A DNA stretch of 36,076 bases, taken from positions 1-36,076 of the forward strand of contig CAAGDE010000065.1 in the NCBI GenBank assembly GCA_900768535.1, read 5' to 3'. Position 1 is the stretch's first letter. Each line of letters starts with the position of its first letter. Positions 15,090-24,000 of the stretch are shown in pieces. Below the pieces are notes generated by a model. That model was not told where the DNA came from. It did not search any database and saw nothing but the letters and a program-made list of their open reading frames with translations. Both the position numbers and the translations under genes were made by a program. The stretch is from Clostridia bacterium. GTDB lineage: Bacteria > Bacillota > Clostridia > Oscillospirales > CAG-272.

Positions 15090-16502
15090 ATGAAAAAAGC
15101 AGTTGCGATGATCCTGGCAATGCTGATTTCCGCGTTCCTGGTTGCGTGCGGAAAGCAAATGCCGGAGACACCGCCCGCTGATTCGGAGCAAACGGATACC
15201 GGGGGGTATCTTGACCGTCTGCCGAAAAACAATACCGGTTATACGGAATTGCGGGCTGTGGCATTCGAGACAAACTGTATTTCGCGGGAGGTGCCGGATG
15301 AGGCATCAGAGGTGGACCGGTCGCTCTGCCTGCGGGATGAAGCGGTGCGAAGACGGTACGGGATTGACATTCGCTACACCTCCGTAACGGCGAAAACCGC
15401 GGTTGACGCCATGCGGAGGTCGGTCAAGAGCGGGGACAATACCTTCAATGTCTTTCTTTATCAGGCACAGGAGCTGATGATGCTTGCCACCGAAGGCTGC
15501 TTGCAGAATCTGAGCGGAATACGGTATCTGGATCTGACGCAGGATTGGTACAACCGGTCGCTGAATCGGAATCTGACCCTGCAGGGCAGACTCTACTGCA
15601 CTGCCGGGCAGTATTCGCAATGGTATTTCGGTGCGCCGATCTGCATGGTGTATAACAAAACAGTGATGACCGATTACGGCATTCCGGATATTGACGAGTT
15701 GGCAGAGAGCGGAGACTGGACACTGGAAACGCTGACGCGGATCTGTACGGACAGCAATATCACCGCCGATACCGACCAAAACGGTGTGATGGATGTCCGC
15801 GATACCTATATGATTACGGCGTATACTCCGGCGCTTTACGGCTTGTTTGCAAGTGCGGGCGGACATTTTTCCGTTTTGAATGAGGAAACCGGCGCTGTTA
15901 CGCTGAATATAACCGATTCTGCCAGCATCAGCCGACTGGATGCGATTATCGGAGCGTTTCACTCCGGCACCACCTTCTACAGTGATGCGATCAAGGATGC
16001 AGAGGATGTTTTTGCAGGAGGACGTGCCTTGTTTTTCTATGCGCCCCTCGGCTTTGCGGCAGACCTGATCAATGTCTCCTTTGATTACGGAATCGTCCAG
16101 TCTCCCAAGCTGAATTCCATGCAGAAAGAATACATCTCCTGTGCAAACCCGCAGAGCAACTTCTGTTTTGGTGTTCCGCTCGGTTTGGCGCAGGAGGAAA
16201 CGGATTTTGTCGGGCTGATCATGGAGGCATACAACTATCTGTCCTCGGAGATGGTCAAGCCGGCAAAATATGACACCTTCATGAAATTCCGCGTGGCGGA
16301 TGACCCGAAGTCCAGTGCGCGTCTCGATCAGATGTTTGATGCACTGTATTTCGATATGAACCTGGTCATGGATTTCGGGAAGACCAGAACTCTGATCAAC
16401 CAGACGATCTTCAACGAGACGACCAACCGTTTTGTTTCGTCTGTTAAAGCCTCACAGTCCCTGATCGATGAGGATATCAAGGCTCTGCTGGGGACGAAAT
16501 AA
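15090..16502 (+). CDS. ABC transporter extracellular solute-binding lipoprotein (carbohydrate type)
   Basis: A 470-residue lipoprotein. ATG 15090 has AAAGGGG upstream; lipobox Cys20 ends the signal (SAFLVAC). The family-1 fold is visible: YGIDIRYTSV, DNTFNVFLYQAQELMMLATEG, then QDWYNRSLN, GAPICMVYNKTVM.DYGI and WTLETLTRIC, which is the usual course of cluster-B sugar-binding proteins. A loop DTDQNGVMDVRDTY near residues 228-241 looks like a calcium site. The C-terminal third (GRALFFYAPLGFAADL, VPLGLAQEE) closes the hinge. It would deliver an oligosaccharide to an ABC importer, but no permease or ATPase lies nearby, so it must work with components encoded elsewhere. Confidence 0.9.
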   Translation: MKKAVAMILAMLISAFLVACGKQMPETPPADSEQTDTGGYLDRLPKNNTGYTELRAVAFETNCISREVPDEASEVDRSLCLRDEAVRRRYGIDIRYTSVTAKTAVDAMRRSVKSGDNTFNVFLYQAQELMMLATEGCLQNLSGIRYLDLTQDWYNRSLNRNLTLQGRLYCTAGQYSQWYFGAPICMVYNKTVMTDYGIPDIDELAESGDWTLETLTRICTDSNITADTDQNGVMDVRDTYMITAYTPALYGLFASAGGHFSVLNEETGAVTLNITDSASISRLDAIIGAFHSGTTFYSDAIKDAEDVFAGGRALFFYAPLGFAADLINVSFDYGIVQSPKLNSMQKEYISCANPQSNFCFGVPLGLAQEETDFVGLIMEAYNYLSSEMVKPAKYDTFMKFRVADDPKSSARLDQMFDALYFDMNLVMDFGKTRTLINQTIFNETTNRFVSSVKASQSLIDEDIKALLGTK

Positions 16503-16523
16503 GAAAAGGAAAGGAAGAACATC

Positions 16524-17678
16524 ATGAAAAAAATTGCCGCTCTTTTAAGCCTGATCCTGCTGTTGGGCGTCGTTGTACCGTTCGGAGCAGTCGCGGAAGC
16601 AGGCAATGCAGCAGCTCCGTCCGATTGTCTCGTCCGGCATTATGATTTTTATCATGTGGTTTCCGGAACCCGTCCGAAGGATGTGACAGAAAGCGGAAAC
16701 GGGACAAAATATTCCCTGTACCCAAGTAATGCAACAACCGAAAACGGATTGGGCTATGTGAAGGGGGCAGACACCGGGTCTTCCTACAGCAATGGGGATA
16801 AGGATGATTTGACGGCGCTTTCGGAGCTGACCTTGTTTATGGCATTTCGTTATGACGGCACCGCAACATCGAATTTTGCGTATGCTCTGCAAATGACCGG
16901 ACTTCTGAATGTGATTATCGATAAAAACGGACTTCTGATCCGGACAAATGACGGCAAATGGCTCAACGGAACAGACGGTCAGCAGAACACGAAGCACCCG
17001 GTGAAACCGGGGGACGAGATTTGGCTTGCAGCTTCGCTGGCATGGAGCGAGGATCTCTCCTCTCTGAACAGTACGGTTCTCGTTTCGAATGACAATGGCA
17101 GAACCTTCACGACGTATGAAAGATCCGGAATCGTAACAGCGGCAAATCCGAAAAATTTTACTGCTCTGACTCTGGGGAAAAGCAAGGCTGGTGTGAACGG
17201 GATCCTCGATTTTTGGTTTGATGATTTTCGGATTTACGGGAAGGCACTGACGGCGGATGAAATCAAGGGCATCACGTTGGATGCCACTCCGACCGTTGTT
17301 CCCGCCAATGTGCAGGCGCAGACCAGGGTGGATACCGGGGAAAAAACGTTTGACGTCCGCTTCTGTGCGGTGCTGGATTCGCTGGATTATTCCGAGGTCG
17401 GATTTGACATTGTGGCAAAGGATGCCTCCGGGCAGGAGCTGAAAAAAGCCCGTTTTGCAACCGCAGAGGTTTATGAGTCGGTCCTGGCTCTCGGAACGCC
17501 CGTGACCGCCGGGGAACTGGGCGGCACCTACCTGATTGCATACAAGATTACGGAAATACCGGAAGCCGTGGGCGCCGTGACCTTTGAGATCACCGCTTAC
17601 GCCGTCCGGAACGGCGTCACCTGGCACGGTCAGACCGGCACTGTGATCTATCGCTATGCCGATCTCGCCGCAAACTGA
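16524..17678 (+). CDS. Secreted LamG-like (concanavalin fold) protein
   Basis: A 384-residue secreted protein. A Sec signal peptide is cleaved near residue 25 (AVAEA). AGGAAAGGAAG precedes the ATG, and the gap to the previous gene is 21 bp. Residues of about 35-250 are a LamG-like jelly roll (LVRHYDFYHV, LTALSELTLFMAFRYDG, NPKNFTALTLGKSKAG, FRIYGKALTADEIKGI). Residues of about 265-384 form a second beta-sandwich (RVDTGEKTFDVRFCAVL, SEVGFDIVAKDASG) often seen at the end of Clostridia surface proteins. It has no anchor and no catalytic motif. It probably binds the target glycan outside the cell and shares its LamG unit with 17845-18954. Confidence 0.82.
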   Translation: MKKIAALLSLILLLGVVVPFGAVAEAGNAAAPSDCLVRHYDFYHVVSGTRPKDVTESGNGTKYSLYPSNATTENGLGYVKGADTGSSYSNGDKDDLTALSELTLFMAFRYDGTATSNFAYALQMTGLLNVIIDKNGLLIRTNDGKWLNGTDGQQNTKHPVKPGDEIWLAASLAWSEDLSSLNSTVLVSNDNGRTFTTYERSGIVTAANPKNFTALTLGKSKAGVNGILDFWFDDFRIYGKALTADEIKGITLDATPTVVPANVQAQTRVDTGEKTFDVRFCAVLDSLDYSEVGFDIVAKDASGQELKKARFATAEVYESVLALGTPVTAGELGGTYLIAYKITEIPEAVGAVTFEITAYAVRNGVTWHGQTGTVIYRYADLAAN

Positions 17679-17692
17679 TGGAGGTAACAATT

Positions 17693-17824
17693 ATGAAAAA
17701 ACAGTATACCTTACCCGAAGCGATCCTTTTTGTTATGAATCCGGAGGACATTCTGACCGATAGTCTCGCGAATCGTGGTGCATACCTCGGAGAATGCAGC
17801 GGAAGCCGCTGGGACAGTCTGTAA
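17693..17824 (+). CDS. 43-residue predicted peptide between two LamG genes
   Basis: ATG 17693 has a strong GGAGG 8 nt upstream and begins 15 bp after the previous stop; its own stop is 20 bp before the next gene. The peptide starts MKKQYTLPEAILFVMN, has an acidic core PEDILTDSLANRG and ends with a Gly/Ser-rich tail CSGSRWDSL. It has no signal peptide and no membrane segment. The K-x-Y-x-x-P start, the ED(I/L)(I/L)T.S centre and a W-D end recall small predicted proteins found beside surface-protein genes in Clostridia, but I know no name or function. A short leader followed by a Gly/Ser/Cys core would also fit a modified-peptide precursor, although no maturase is nearby. Confidence 0.6.
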   Translation: MKKQYTLPEAILFVMNPEDILTDSLANRGAYLGECSGSRWDSL

Positions 17825-17844
17825 AATAAAAGGAGAAGAAAACG

Positions 17845-18954
17845 ATGAAAAAACTGATTTCCGTCCTGCTTACCGGTGTTTTGCTTGCCGGCATGACCGT
17901 ATCCGCTTTGGCAGATACGGACGAACCGGCATCTGACATCAACGAAAACCTGGTTGTCCATTACGATTTCAACGGTGAAACCCCGGAGGAACAGCTTGCG
18001 GATAAAGCGCCTGCCGGAAAAAGCAAAGAAAATCTGACACTTTATTCTACGGATGATCCGTCCACAGGTCTGCCGCTTTCCTATATCAAGGATGGCGTGG
18101 CTCACATCGATCATGCGCTGCTGAATTACCTGAGTGTGAAATTTGACGCGGAAAACAACATCGGCACCGATGTTCTGGACTGTGCCAGGGACGGTGAAAT
18201 GACGATTTTCACGGCTGTTTCCGTTCATGGTGCGCCGCAGGCATGGGCGACCTTCCTGGATTTCAACAACGTTTCCCGTATGATCATTAAGGGCTCCAAA
18301 GACAACAAAGCTATTTTTTCCACGCTTTGTATTCGCGGAACAACAACCATGAACAACAACGCCAATGTGGATTTTCCCATGAAGAACGCCGATATCTATC
18401 ATGACACCGATACGGTTTATATTGCCGTTACCTATCAGTATGATCAGATGACCAAAAAGCTGGTCGGTGCGGTCTGGCTGTCTTTCGATTACGGGAAGAC
18501 CTATACCGAAACAAACGCGCTGTTTGAAAATGTGGAGGAATTCATCTCTCAAAGCGGACATATCTGTTTCGGCAAGACCTTTGCGGGAAATCAGTATAAA
18601 AAGGTTGATCACGGTTCCAGCTATGATTTCTACGATTTCCGGGTTTACAACAAGGCGTTGACCGCTGATGAGGTCAAGGCCATCCGCACCGGACACGAGC
18701 CAAAGGAAGAGGAGACAACCACCGCCCCCGTGACCGAACCGGAAACGCCGACTGCCGGGCAACCGACCGCCGAAGCACCGACCGCACCGGAGAACCCGAC
18801 AACAAACGCACCGTCCGGCGGGGAGTCGTCCACCACAGGCACATCGGCTCCCGATAAGAAAAGCGGCTGTGCATCTGCGGTATCTTTGGGAGGACTGTCC
18901 GTGATCCTGACCGTCATGCTGGGCGCCGGCATCATCAAAAAGAAAAAAGGCTGA
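17845..18954 (+). CDS. Cell-surface LamG-like protein with stalk and Cys-containing C-terminal anchor
   Basis: A 369-residue surface protein. AAGGAG lies 9 nt upstream, and a Sec signal peptide is cleaved after ALA near residue 23. Residues of about 30-280 form a LamG-like domain (LVVHYDFNGETPEEQ, NYLSVKFDAENN, SGHICFGKTFAGNQY, FYDFRVYNKALTADEVKAI). Residues of about 285-335 are a Thr/Pro/Glu stalk. The end is DKKSGCASAVSLGG, a hydrophobic helix (LSVILTVMLGAGII) and KKKKG. This layout of short motif, helix and basic tail is a wall- or membrane-sorting signal without LPxTG. The Gly-Cys at the motif recalls MYXO-CTERM-like signals. It probably displays the LamG domain on the surface for the same glycan as its neighbours. 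Confidence 0.83.
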   Translation: MKKLISVLLTGVLLAGMTVSALADTDEPASDINENLVVHYDFNGETPEEQLADKAPAGKSKENLTLYSTDDPSTGLPLSYIKDGVAHIDHALLNYLSVKFDAENNIGTDVLDCARDGEMTIFTAVSVHGAPQAWATFLDFNNVSRMIIKGSKDNKAIFSTLCIRGTTTMNNNANVDFPMKNADIYHDTDTVYIAVTYQYDQMTKKLVGAVWLSFDYGKTYTETNALFENVEEFISQSGHICFGKTFAGNQYKKVDHGSSYDFYDFRVYNKALTADEVKAIRTGHEPKEEETTTAPVTEPETPTAGQPTAEAPTAPENPTTNAPSGGESSTTGTSAPDKKSGCASAVSLGGLSVILTVMLGAGIIKKKKG

Positions 18955-18974
18955 TCTGCGCAGAGGCGCGGGAG

Positions 18975-19017
18975 GGTCTGCGGACGGTTCCGGATTCCGG
19001 CGGCTCCGCAGACCTTT
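18975..19017 (+). terminator. Strong hairpin between genes (weak terminator or processing site)
   Basis: A 10-bp perfect GC-rich stem GGTCTGCGGA / TCCGCAGACC with a 20-nt loop, followed only by TTTG. It may reduce read-through or protect the upstream mRNA rather than fully terminate. Confidence 0.5.
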
Positions 19018-19034
19018 GCTATGGAGGAATGAAG

Positions 19035-20441
19035 ATGATTTGCAATACCGATTGGAGCAAGACCTGCTACCGCCCCCTGACCGACGCGAGCCGCATTCAC
19101 ATCTGCCGGGTTGCGCCGTCCCGGAATACGATCGGGGTGGAGGTGTACTGCGCGGTGCCGGACGGAGACTGCGTCCTGTTTGTCCGGAAGCGCGGCACCG
19201 GATTGTGGAGCGAGCCGCTTGCCGTCTGCCGTGGCGGCGTGACGGCTACGGACTTGGATGAACATACGGAATACGAATTTTTTGCGGCGTGCGGAGCCGA
19301 AAAAAGCGCAGTCGGGATAGCAAGAACCGGGGACGTTCCCGGAACCGTGGTGAATTACCTGCATCCGGAGGATACACGGTATGCTTTCTCCGGTCAGCAT
19401 CTCTGCACACCGTCGCTTCTCCGGCATCCGGACGGCTATCTGCTTGCATCCATGGATGTGTTCGGCAGAAGAACCCCGCAGAACCTGACGCTGATCTTCC
19501 GCTCGGATGACGGCGGGAAAACATGGTACCATCTTACGGAGCTGTTTCCGTGCTTTTGGGGAAAGCTGTTTTATCATCGCGGCGCGGTCTGGATGCTGGC
19601 GACCTCAACCGAATACGGCGATCTGCTGATCGGCCGCTCGGATGACGGCGGAAAGACCTGGGGAACGCCGACCGTACTTGCTCGGGGATCTTCCCATTGG
19701 CAGTATCCCGGATGGCACAAAAGCGCAATGCCCGTCATCTCTCACGGCGGGAGGCTCTGGACGGGGATCGATTACGGTTCCTGGTCCTGCGGCGGGCACC
19801 GGAGCGCACTGCTGTCCGCCAAGGAGGACGCCGACCTGCTCCGGGCGGAAAGCTGGCACATCACGCCGCCGCTTGCCTACGATCCGACCTGGCAGGGGAG
19901 CGTGGAGGGTGACTGCCGCGGATTTCTGGAGGGCAATGCGGTGGTTCTTCCGGACGGCGGAATTGCGGATATTCTGCGCTATACCACCGACAGGGGGACC
20001 CCGAACCACGGTTTGGTTCCGATTCTGCGCGGCAACGCCGGCGACCCCGACCAACCCCTGACGTTTGACCGCTATGTCCCGTTCCCCGGCAACCTTTCAA
20101 AGTTCGACATCCTGTTTGACGGGGTAAGCGGGTATTACTATTCGGTCATCAACCGGATCTGTGACGACGGTCAGCCGGCAGCAAGGAACCTGCTTTCCCT
20201 TATGCGCTCCGTCGATCTGACCGCATGGGATGTTGTGGCGGATCTGCTGGATTACCGGCACGACGACGGCCAAACGGTCGGCTTCCAGTATGTCTCGTTC
20301 CTGTTTGACGGCGATGATCTGCTGTTCCTCTCCCGCACTGCATGGAACGGCGCAAAAAGCTATCATGACAACAACTACATCACATTCCACCGCGTGCCGA
20401 ATTTCCGTACGTTGAAAAATAAAGGGGAAAGTACGCTTTGA
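19035..20441 (+). CDS. Cytoplasmic Asp-box beta-propeller protein (sialidase-like paralog)
   Basis: A 468-residue protein with no signal peptide. ATG 19035 is preferred over 19029 because GGAGGA lies 7 nt before it and only 1 nt before 19029. An N-terminal beta domain of about 95 residues resembles fibronectin III (DLDEHTEYEFFAACG). The propeller covers residues of about 105-465 with Asp-boxes FRSDDGGKTW and GRSDDGGKTW, plus CTPSLLRHPDGYLLASMDVFG. The C-terminus HDNNYITFHRVPNFRTL is nearly that of the lipoprotein at 10909-13311, so it is an intracellular version without the LamG part. It would act on imported oligosaccharides. Catalytic residues cannot be assigned. Confidence 0.82.
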   Translation: MICNTDWSKTCYRPLTDASRIHICRVAPSRNTIGVEVYCAVPDGDCVLFVRKRGTGLWSEPLAVCRGGVTATDLDEHTEYEFFAACGAEKSAVGIARTGDVPGTVVNYLHPEDTRYAFSGQHLCTPSLLRHPDGYLLASMDVFGRRTPQNLTLIFRSDDGGKTWYHLTELFPCFWGKLFYHRGAVWMLATSTEYGDLLIGRSDDGGKTWGTPTVLARGSSHWQYPGWHKSAMPVISHGGRLWTGIDYGSWSCGGHRSALLSAKEDADLLRAESWHITPPLAYDPTWQGSVEGDCRGFLEGNAVVLPDGGIADILRYTTDRGTPNHGLVPILRGNAGDPDQPLTFDRYVPFPGNLSKFDILFDGVSGYYYSVINRICDDGQPAARNLLSLMRSVDLTAWDVVADLLDYRHDDGQTVGFQYVSFLFDGDDLLFLSRTAWNGAKSYHDNNYITFHRVPNFRTLKNKGESTL

Positions 20442-20593
20442 ACCTTGAAGCAACCTGCGGAGTTTTTGCAGCGGTCGGCGTTTTCTTCGGCTTTTGCTCG
20501 GTTCGGGGGCTGAAAAACGTAAATTTCTCCTTGTGTTCGGTGGTTGCTGATGCCGCGGGGGGCAGAGCTGCTGTCGGGCAAGACGGTTGACCG

Positions 20594-20640
20594 GCGGCTG
20601 GGAAAATTCCGTTCGGGGTTTTCCCGGCTGCCCTTTTTTG
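20594..20640 (+). terminator. Strong intrinsic terminator
   Basis: A 13-bp stem with two G-U pairs (GCGGCTGGGAAAA / TTTTCCCGGCTGC), 12-nt loop, then CCTTTTTTG. It closes the glycan locus. Nothing else was seen in 20442-20735. Confidence 0.85.
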
Positions 20641-20735
20641 TGCTTTTCGGCATGGAGAAAATGTATAGAAAATATCATCGGGTGAAACAAAAAGTTAATT
20701 TTTGGGTGATCTCACAGAGTCCGGTGCATAAAATC

Positions 20736-20764
20736 TTGCAAGATGAAAATTTTTGTGGTATAAT
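20736..20764 (+). promoter_or_regulatory. Promoter of the giant surface-protein gene
   Basis: TTGCAA (20736-20741), 17 nt and TATAAT (20759-20764), with TGG directly before the -10. The start point would be near 20771, giving a leader of about 280 nt. Confidence 0.85.
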
Positions 20765-20860
20765 ATATGAAATGGTAAATACACAAGCAAGAGGAAGCAC
20801 ACCGCCCCGATCCATAAACCGCAGCAGACAACACCGCACAGACTGCACTGTCTGCGTTTT

Positions 20861-20890
20861 TGCACTGCCTGACGACATCCGGACGGTGCA
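20861..20890 (+). other. Leader stem-loop
   Basis: TGCACTGCCT and GGACGGTGCA pair with two wobbles and one mismatch. It follows a smaller CAGAC/GTCTG hairpin at 20839-20854. These two structures lie between the promoter and the leader terminator. Confidence 0.45.
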
Positions 20891-20930
20891 GGATTGGCTG
20901 AAACGAAACCCGCGACGGAGGTAACCGCCC

Positions 20931-20942
20931 ATGAATTCCTGA
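20931..20942 (+). CDS. Possible three-codon leader ORF
   Basis: ATG-AAT-TCC-TGA has GGAGG 9 nt upstream (20917-20921) and ends 7 nt before the leader terminator stem. A ribosome here would cover the left arm of the terminator. Its significance is inferred only from position; it could be chance. Confidence 0.25.
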   Translation: MNS

Positions 20943-20949
20943 ATGATGC

Positions 20950-20984
20950 GCGCAGAGAACGGACGTTTTCTTTGCGCTTTTTTG
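20950..20984 (+). terminator. Intrinsic terminator inside the leader (putative attenuator)
   Basis: A 10-bp stem GCGCAGAGAA / TTCTTTGCGC (one G-U) with an 8-nt loop and TTTTTTG directly after. It lies about 180 nt behind the start of transcription and 65 nt before the gene at 21049, so it should stop most transcripts unless it is relieved. TCTGCG at 20851-20856 can pair with its left arm. Confidence 0.75.
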
Positions 20985-21048
20985 TTTCTTCCCATCAGGC
21001 AGCCGGCAAAGGGCAGGCTGCAAAACCCGAGAAAAGAACGGAGGATTT

Positions 21049-24000
21049 ATGGAAATCAGAGGCAGAAAGACCGTTATCATCATTCTCGCTATGGCGCTTG
21101 CCGTTCTGGCGGTTGTCGGAACCGTCATTGGCATCGTGGTATCGCGGCGCGGACAGGACCCGACCGTTACCGTTACCTTTGTGACGAACGGCGGAAAGGA
21201 GATTGCCCCGGTTACGCTGCAAAAAGGGGAGAAGCTGACGCTCCCGACAGCGGAAAAAGACGGCAGAGTCTTTGCGGACTGGTATTACGACGGAGCCTTT
21301 GCGCGTGTCTGTCCCCCGGAGATCACCGTGGAAAAGGACGAAACGCTTTACGCCCGTTACGGAGCGGTTTTAACCTTTGTGACCAACGGCGGAACGGAAA
21401 TCGAGCCGCGAACCTACTTTGAAGGCGAAGAAATAGGAACGCTTCCCGTATCGTATAAGGACGATTTTTCCTTCGGCGGTTGGTATTATGACGCAGAATA
21501 CGGCAAAAACGTCGGCAAAAAGGACACGATAGAATATGCCCTGACGGTATATGCAAGATTTTCGGAAAAATCCGAAACGATAAGAAAGCTGACGAGTGTC
21601 AAAAACGTTTCCTTATCTCCTGCCGTCAAAGTAAAGACCGACGGTATTGTTCTGCATAACGAAAACATATCGGATTACATCTCCTTCATTTCCTTGAGCG
21701 GAGAAGCAATCGACCTCATCTGCAGACCATTGGAAAACGGGGCTTTTATCGTCGAGCCCAACAAAAAGCTATCGGAGGGCAAGACGTACTCTGCAAGGGC
21801 TTTGTCTTCTTCGCTGAAGTTTGTCGACGTTGACGGAAACGACACGGAGAACGTGGACGAAGTAACCATAACCACGCATAAAGAAGAAAAGGAAATCATC
21901 GAGAAAAAGCCGTCCGTTCATCTTCCCTCAGACGAGCTTGCCAAATGGGAAGAAAACGTTTACGTTTATATGGACGCGGGACTGGAAAAGGACGTGAACA
22001 GAATTGTGGCGAGAACGGAAAAAGAAATCAAAGCCGGCTCGATCGTAACCGTCGGCGAAAAACCGACGGCACAGGACACCGATTACATTTGCAAGGTGAT
22101 CTCCGTCAAAAAGGAAAGGATGCAATATGTTGTCGGTTCGGAAATCAAAGAGGATGAATTTTATGTATTGGACGTTGTTACGCCCAACGTGGATGACGTT
22201 TACGGCGATATAGATATATACGGAGAAAAGCAGGCACAGCTGGAAGGCGTGATAAAAATTTCCGCGGAAACGATTGCGGAAAACGTGGAGACGAACGAAG
22301 GGATCGTGATGCTGAAGAGCGCAGTCAGAAACGCCATCGCGCAGTCGCCTACGATCACCAACTATACAAACGGGCTTTCCGAAGCGGAAAGGGCGGCGGT
22401 TATTGCGGCAATCGCAAATTTTGAATTTCAGAAGCCGAAGGTAAAAATAGATATCAGCGGAACGGTTCTTGCGTTCGAGATAGAGCTCGGCGGCGAAATA
22501 CAGGTCAAAAATTTCAAGGTGGGCGTTTCCGTTACGATAAAAAACCGCACGCAGGTGGATTACCGGTACACGATCTGCAAGTCCCGACTTGTCACGCTGA
22601 ATCCGCTGCTGTGGTTCTATACCGACATTCAGGTCGAGCTTGCGAACGATTTTTCGATTTCGCTTGCCGCAACGGTGGAATTTGCCGACGCCGCGGACAG
22701 CATTCACGGAATCATTGACATCACCGATGAAGTGGAATACGTGATGGACATCGCCAAGGACGGACAAAACAAGCTCGCCGAGGCGATCACGGGCAGTCCT
22801 CTGTGGGATGATGGTGATCTTGAATACGTTGACATTTTCAGTATCCCGTTGGGGCAGATTCCGCTGCCGGTGCCGGTTGTGTCGCTGATGCTGGAGTTCA
22901 ACGTGGTGGGCTCTCTTGGCGCGCGTGCAGGACTGTACATCGAATTTTCTCATCATTACGTGGAAACGACGACCCTTACGAACGGAGAAAGCGCGGACGG
23001 CAACAACGGCAAGCCCGTGATGTACAAGGAATTCCGGTTCCTGAGAAACACGTCCGCAAACGAAATCGAGCTTTCCGTTACCCTCAAGGGGCAGGTCGGT
23101 TTCCGCTGCGGGCTCGAAGCGAAATTGTCTCTGTCGGTGTTAAAGCTCAACAATGTTGCCTCGGTATACGTTTCCTTCCGTTTCGGACCTTACATCGAGC
23201 TCAGCGGACTCGTCAACTTCCGTTATTCTTACGATGCCGTAAACAGGATTTCCGAAACGCACCTTTACGGCGGAATGTATCTGGAGGTCGGCTTGTTCGT
23301 CAACGCGAAAATCGGGGCGAAATTCCTTGTTTACGATGTCAATACGGACATTTTCGATAAAAAAATTCCGCTGTACGGCGTAGGCGACAGGCTCATTCCG
23401 CTGGGATTTGTCGAAAAGGAAAATTCGCCGGACAATCCGTATGTGATTGTGTCACGCTACGGCGGAGTGAGAATGAACAGCGTGCAGATGAAGTATCTCG
23501 ATATCGTCACCGGCGAGGAGGTCGTGGACAATGCGCTCAGAAACAGATACGGGGCGCAGCTGTGGTACGAATTCGAGCTTGTCGATGCGCCGGATTATCA
23601 GACGAAAAACCATGCCGACTATATAACGATGGGCGACGGCACATTTTCCGTCAGCAGAAAATATCCGTATAAAACGCTTCATTTTGTCGTGAAAGCGAAA
23701 ATGCTTCAGCGGCACGGCGTATATGCAAGCGGAATCGAACGGATTTTCTATGTGGAATACCGCAATCCCGACGGCAGAGATTACGCAACGCAATACAGCG
23801 AATTTGTCAACGAGTATTACGTCGGCGGCGGTTCGAGACACAAGGAGGTATTGGCAAGGCTTGCGTTCCGGGAAGGGGAACAGGTCTCCCCTCCCGATTT
23901 TACGGCGGAAACGTTGCCGATCCGTCAAGGCTATTATCTTGACATGAATGACCTTTGGGAAAAATACTATCCGTTTTTGGACAACCGGGTTGACAGTGAA

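Noticed and set aside
16545..18762. Two 381-codon frames on the minus strand (16545-17690, 17617-18762)
   Set aside because: Both are antisense to LamG genes with clear signal peptides and ribosome binding sites; no protein family is visible.
20905..20935. T-box-like GGAGGTAACCGC in the leader
   Set aside because: It only partly resembles the T-box consensus; no stem I, specifier loop or aminoacyl-tRNA-related gene is present.
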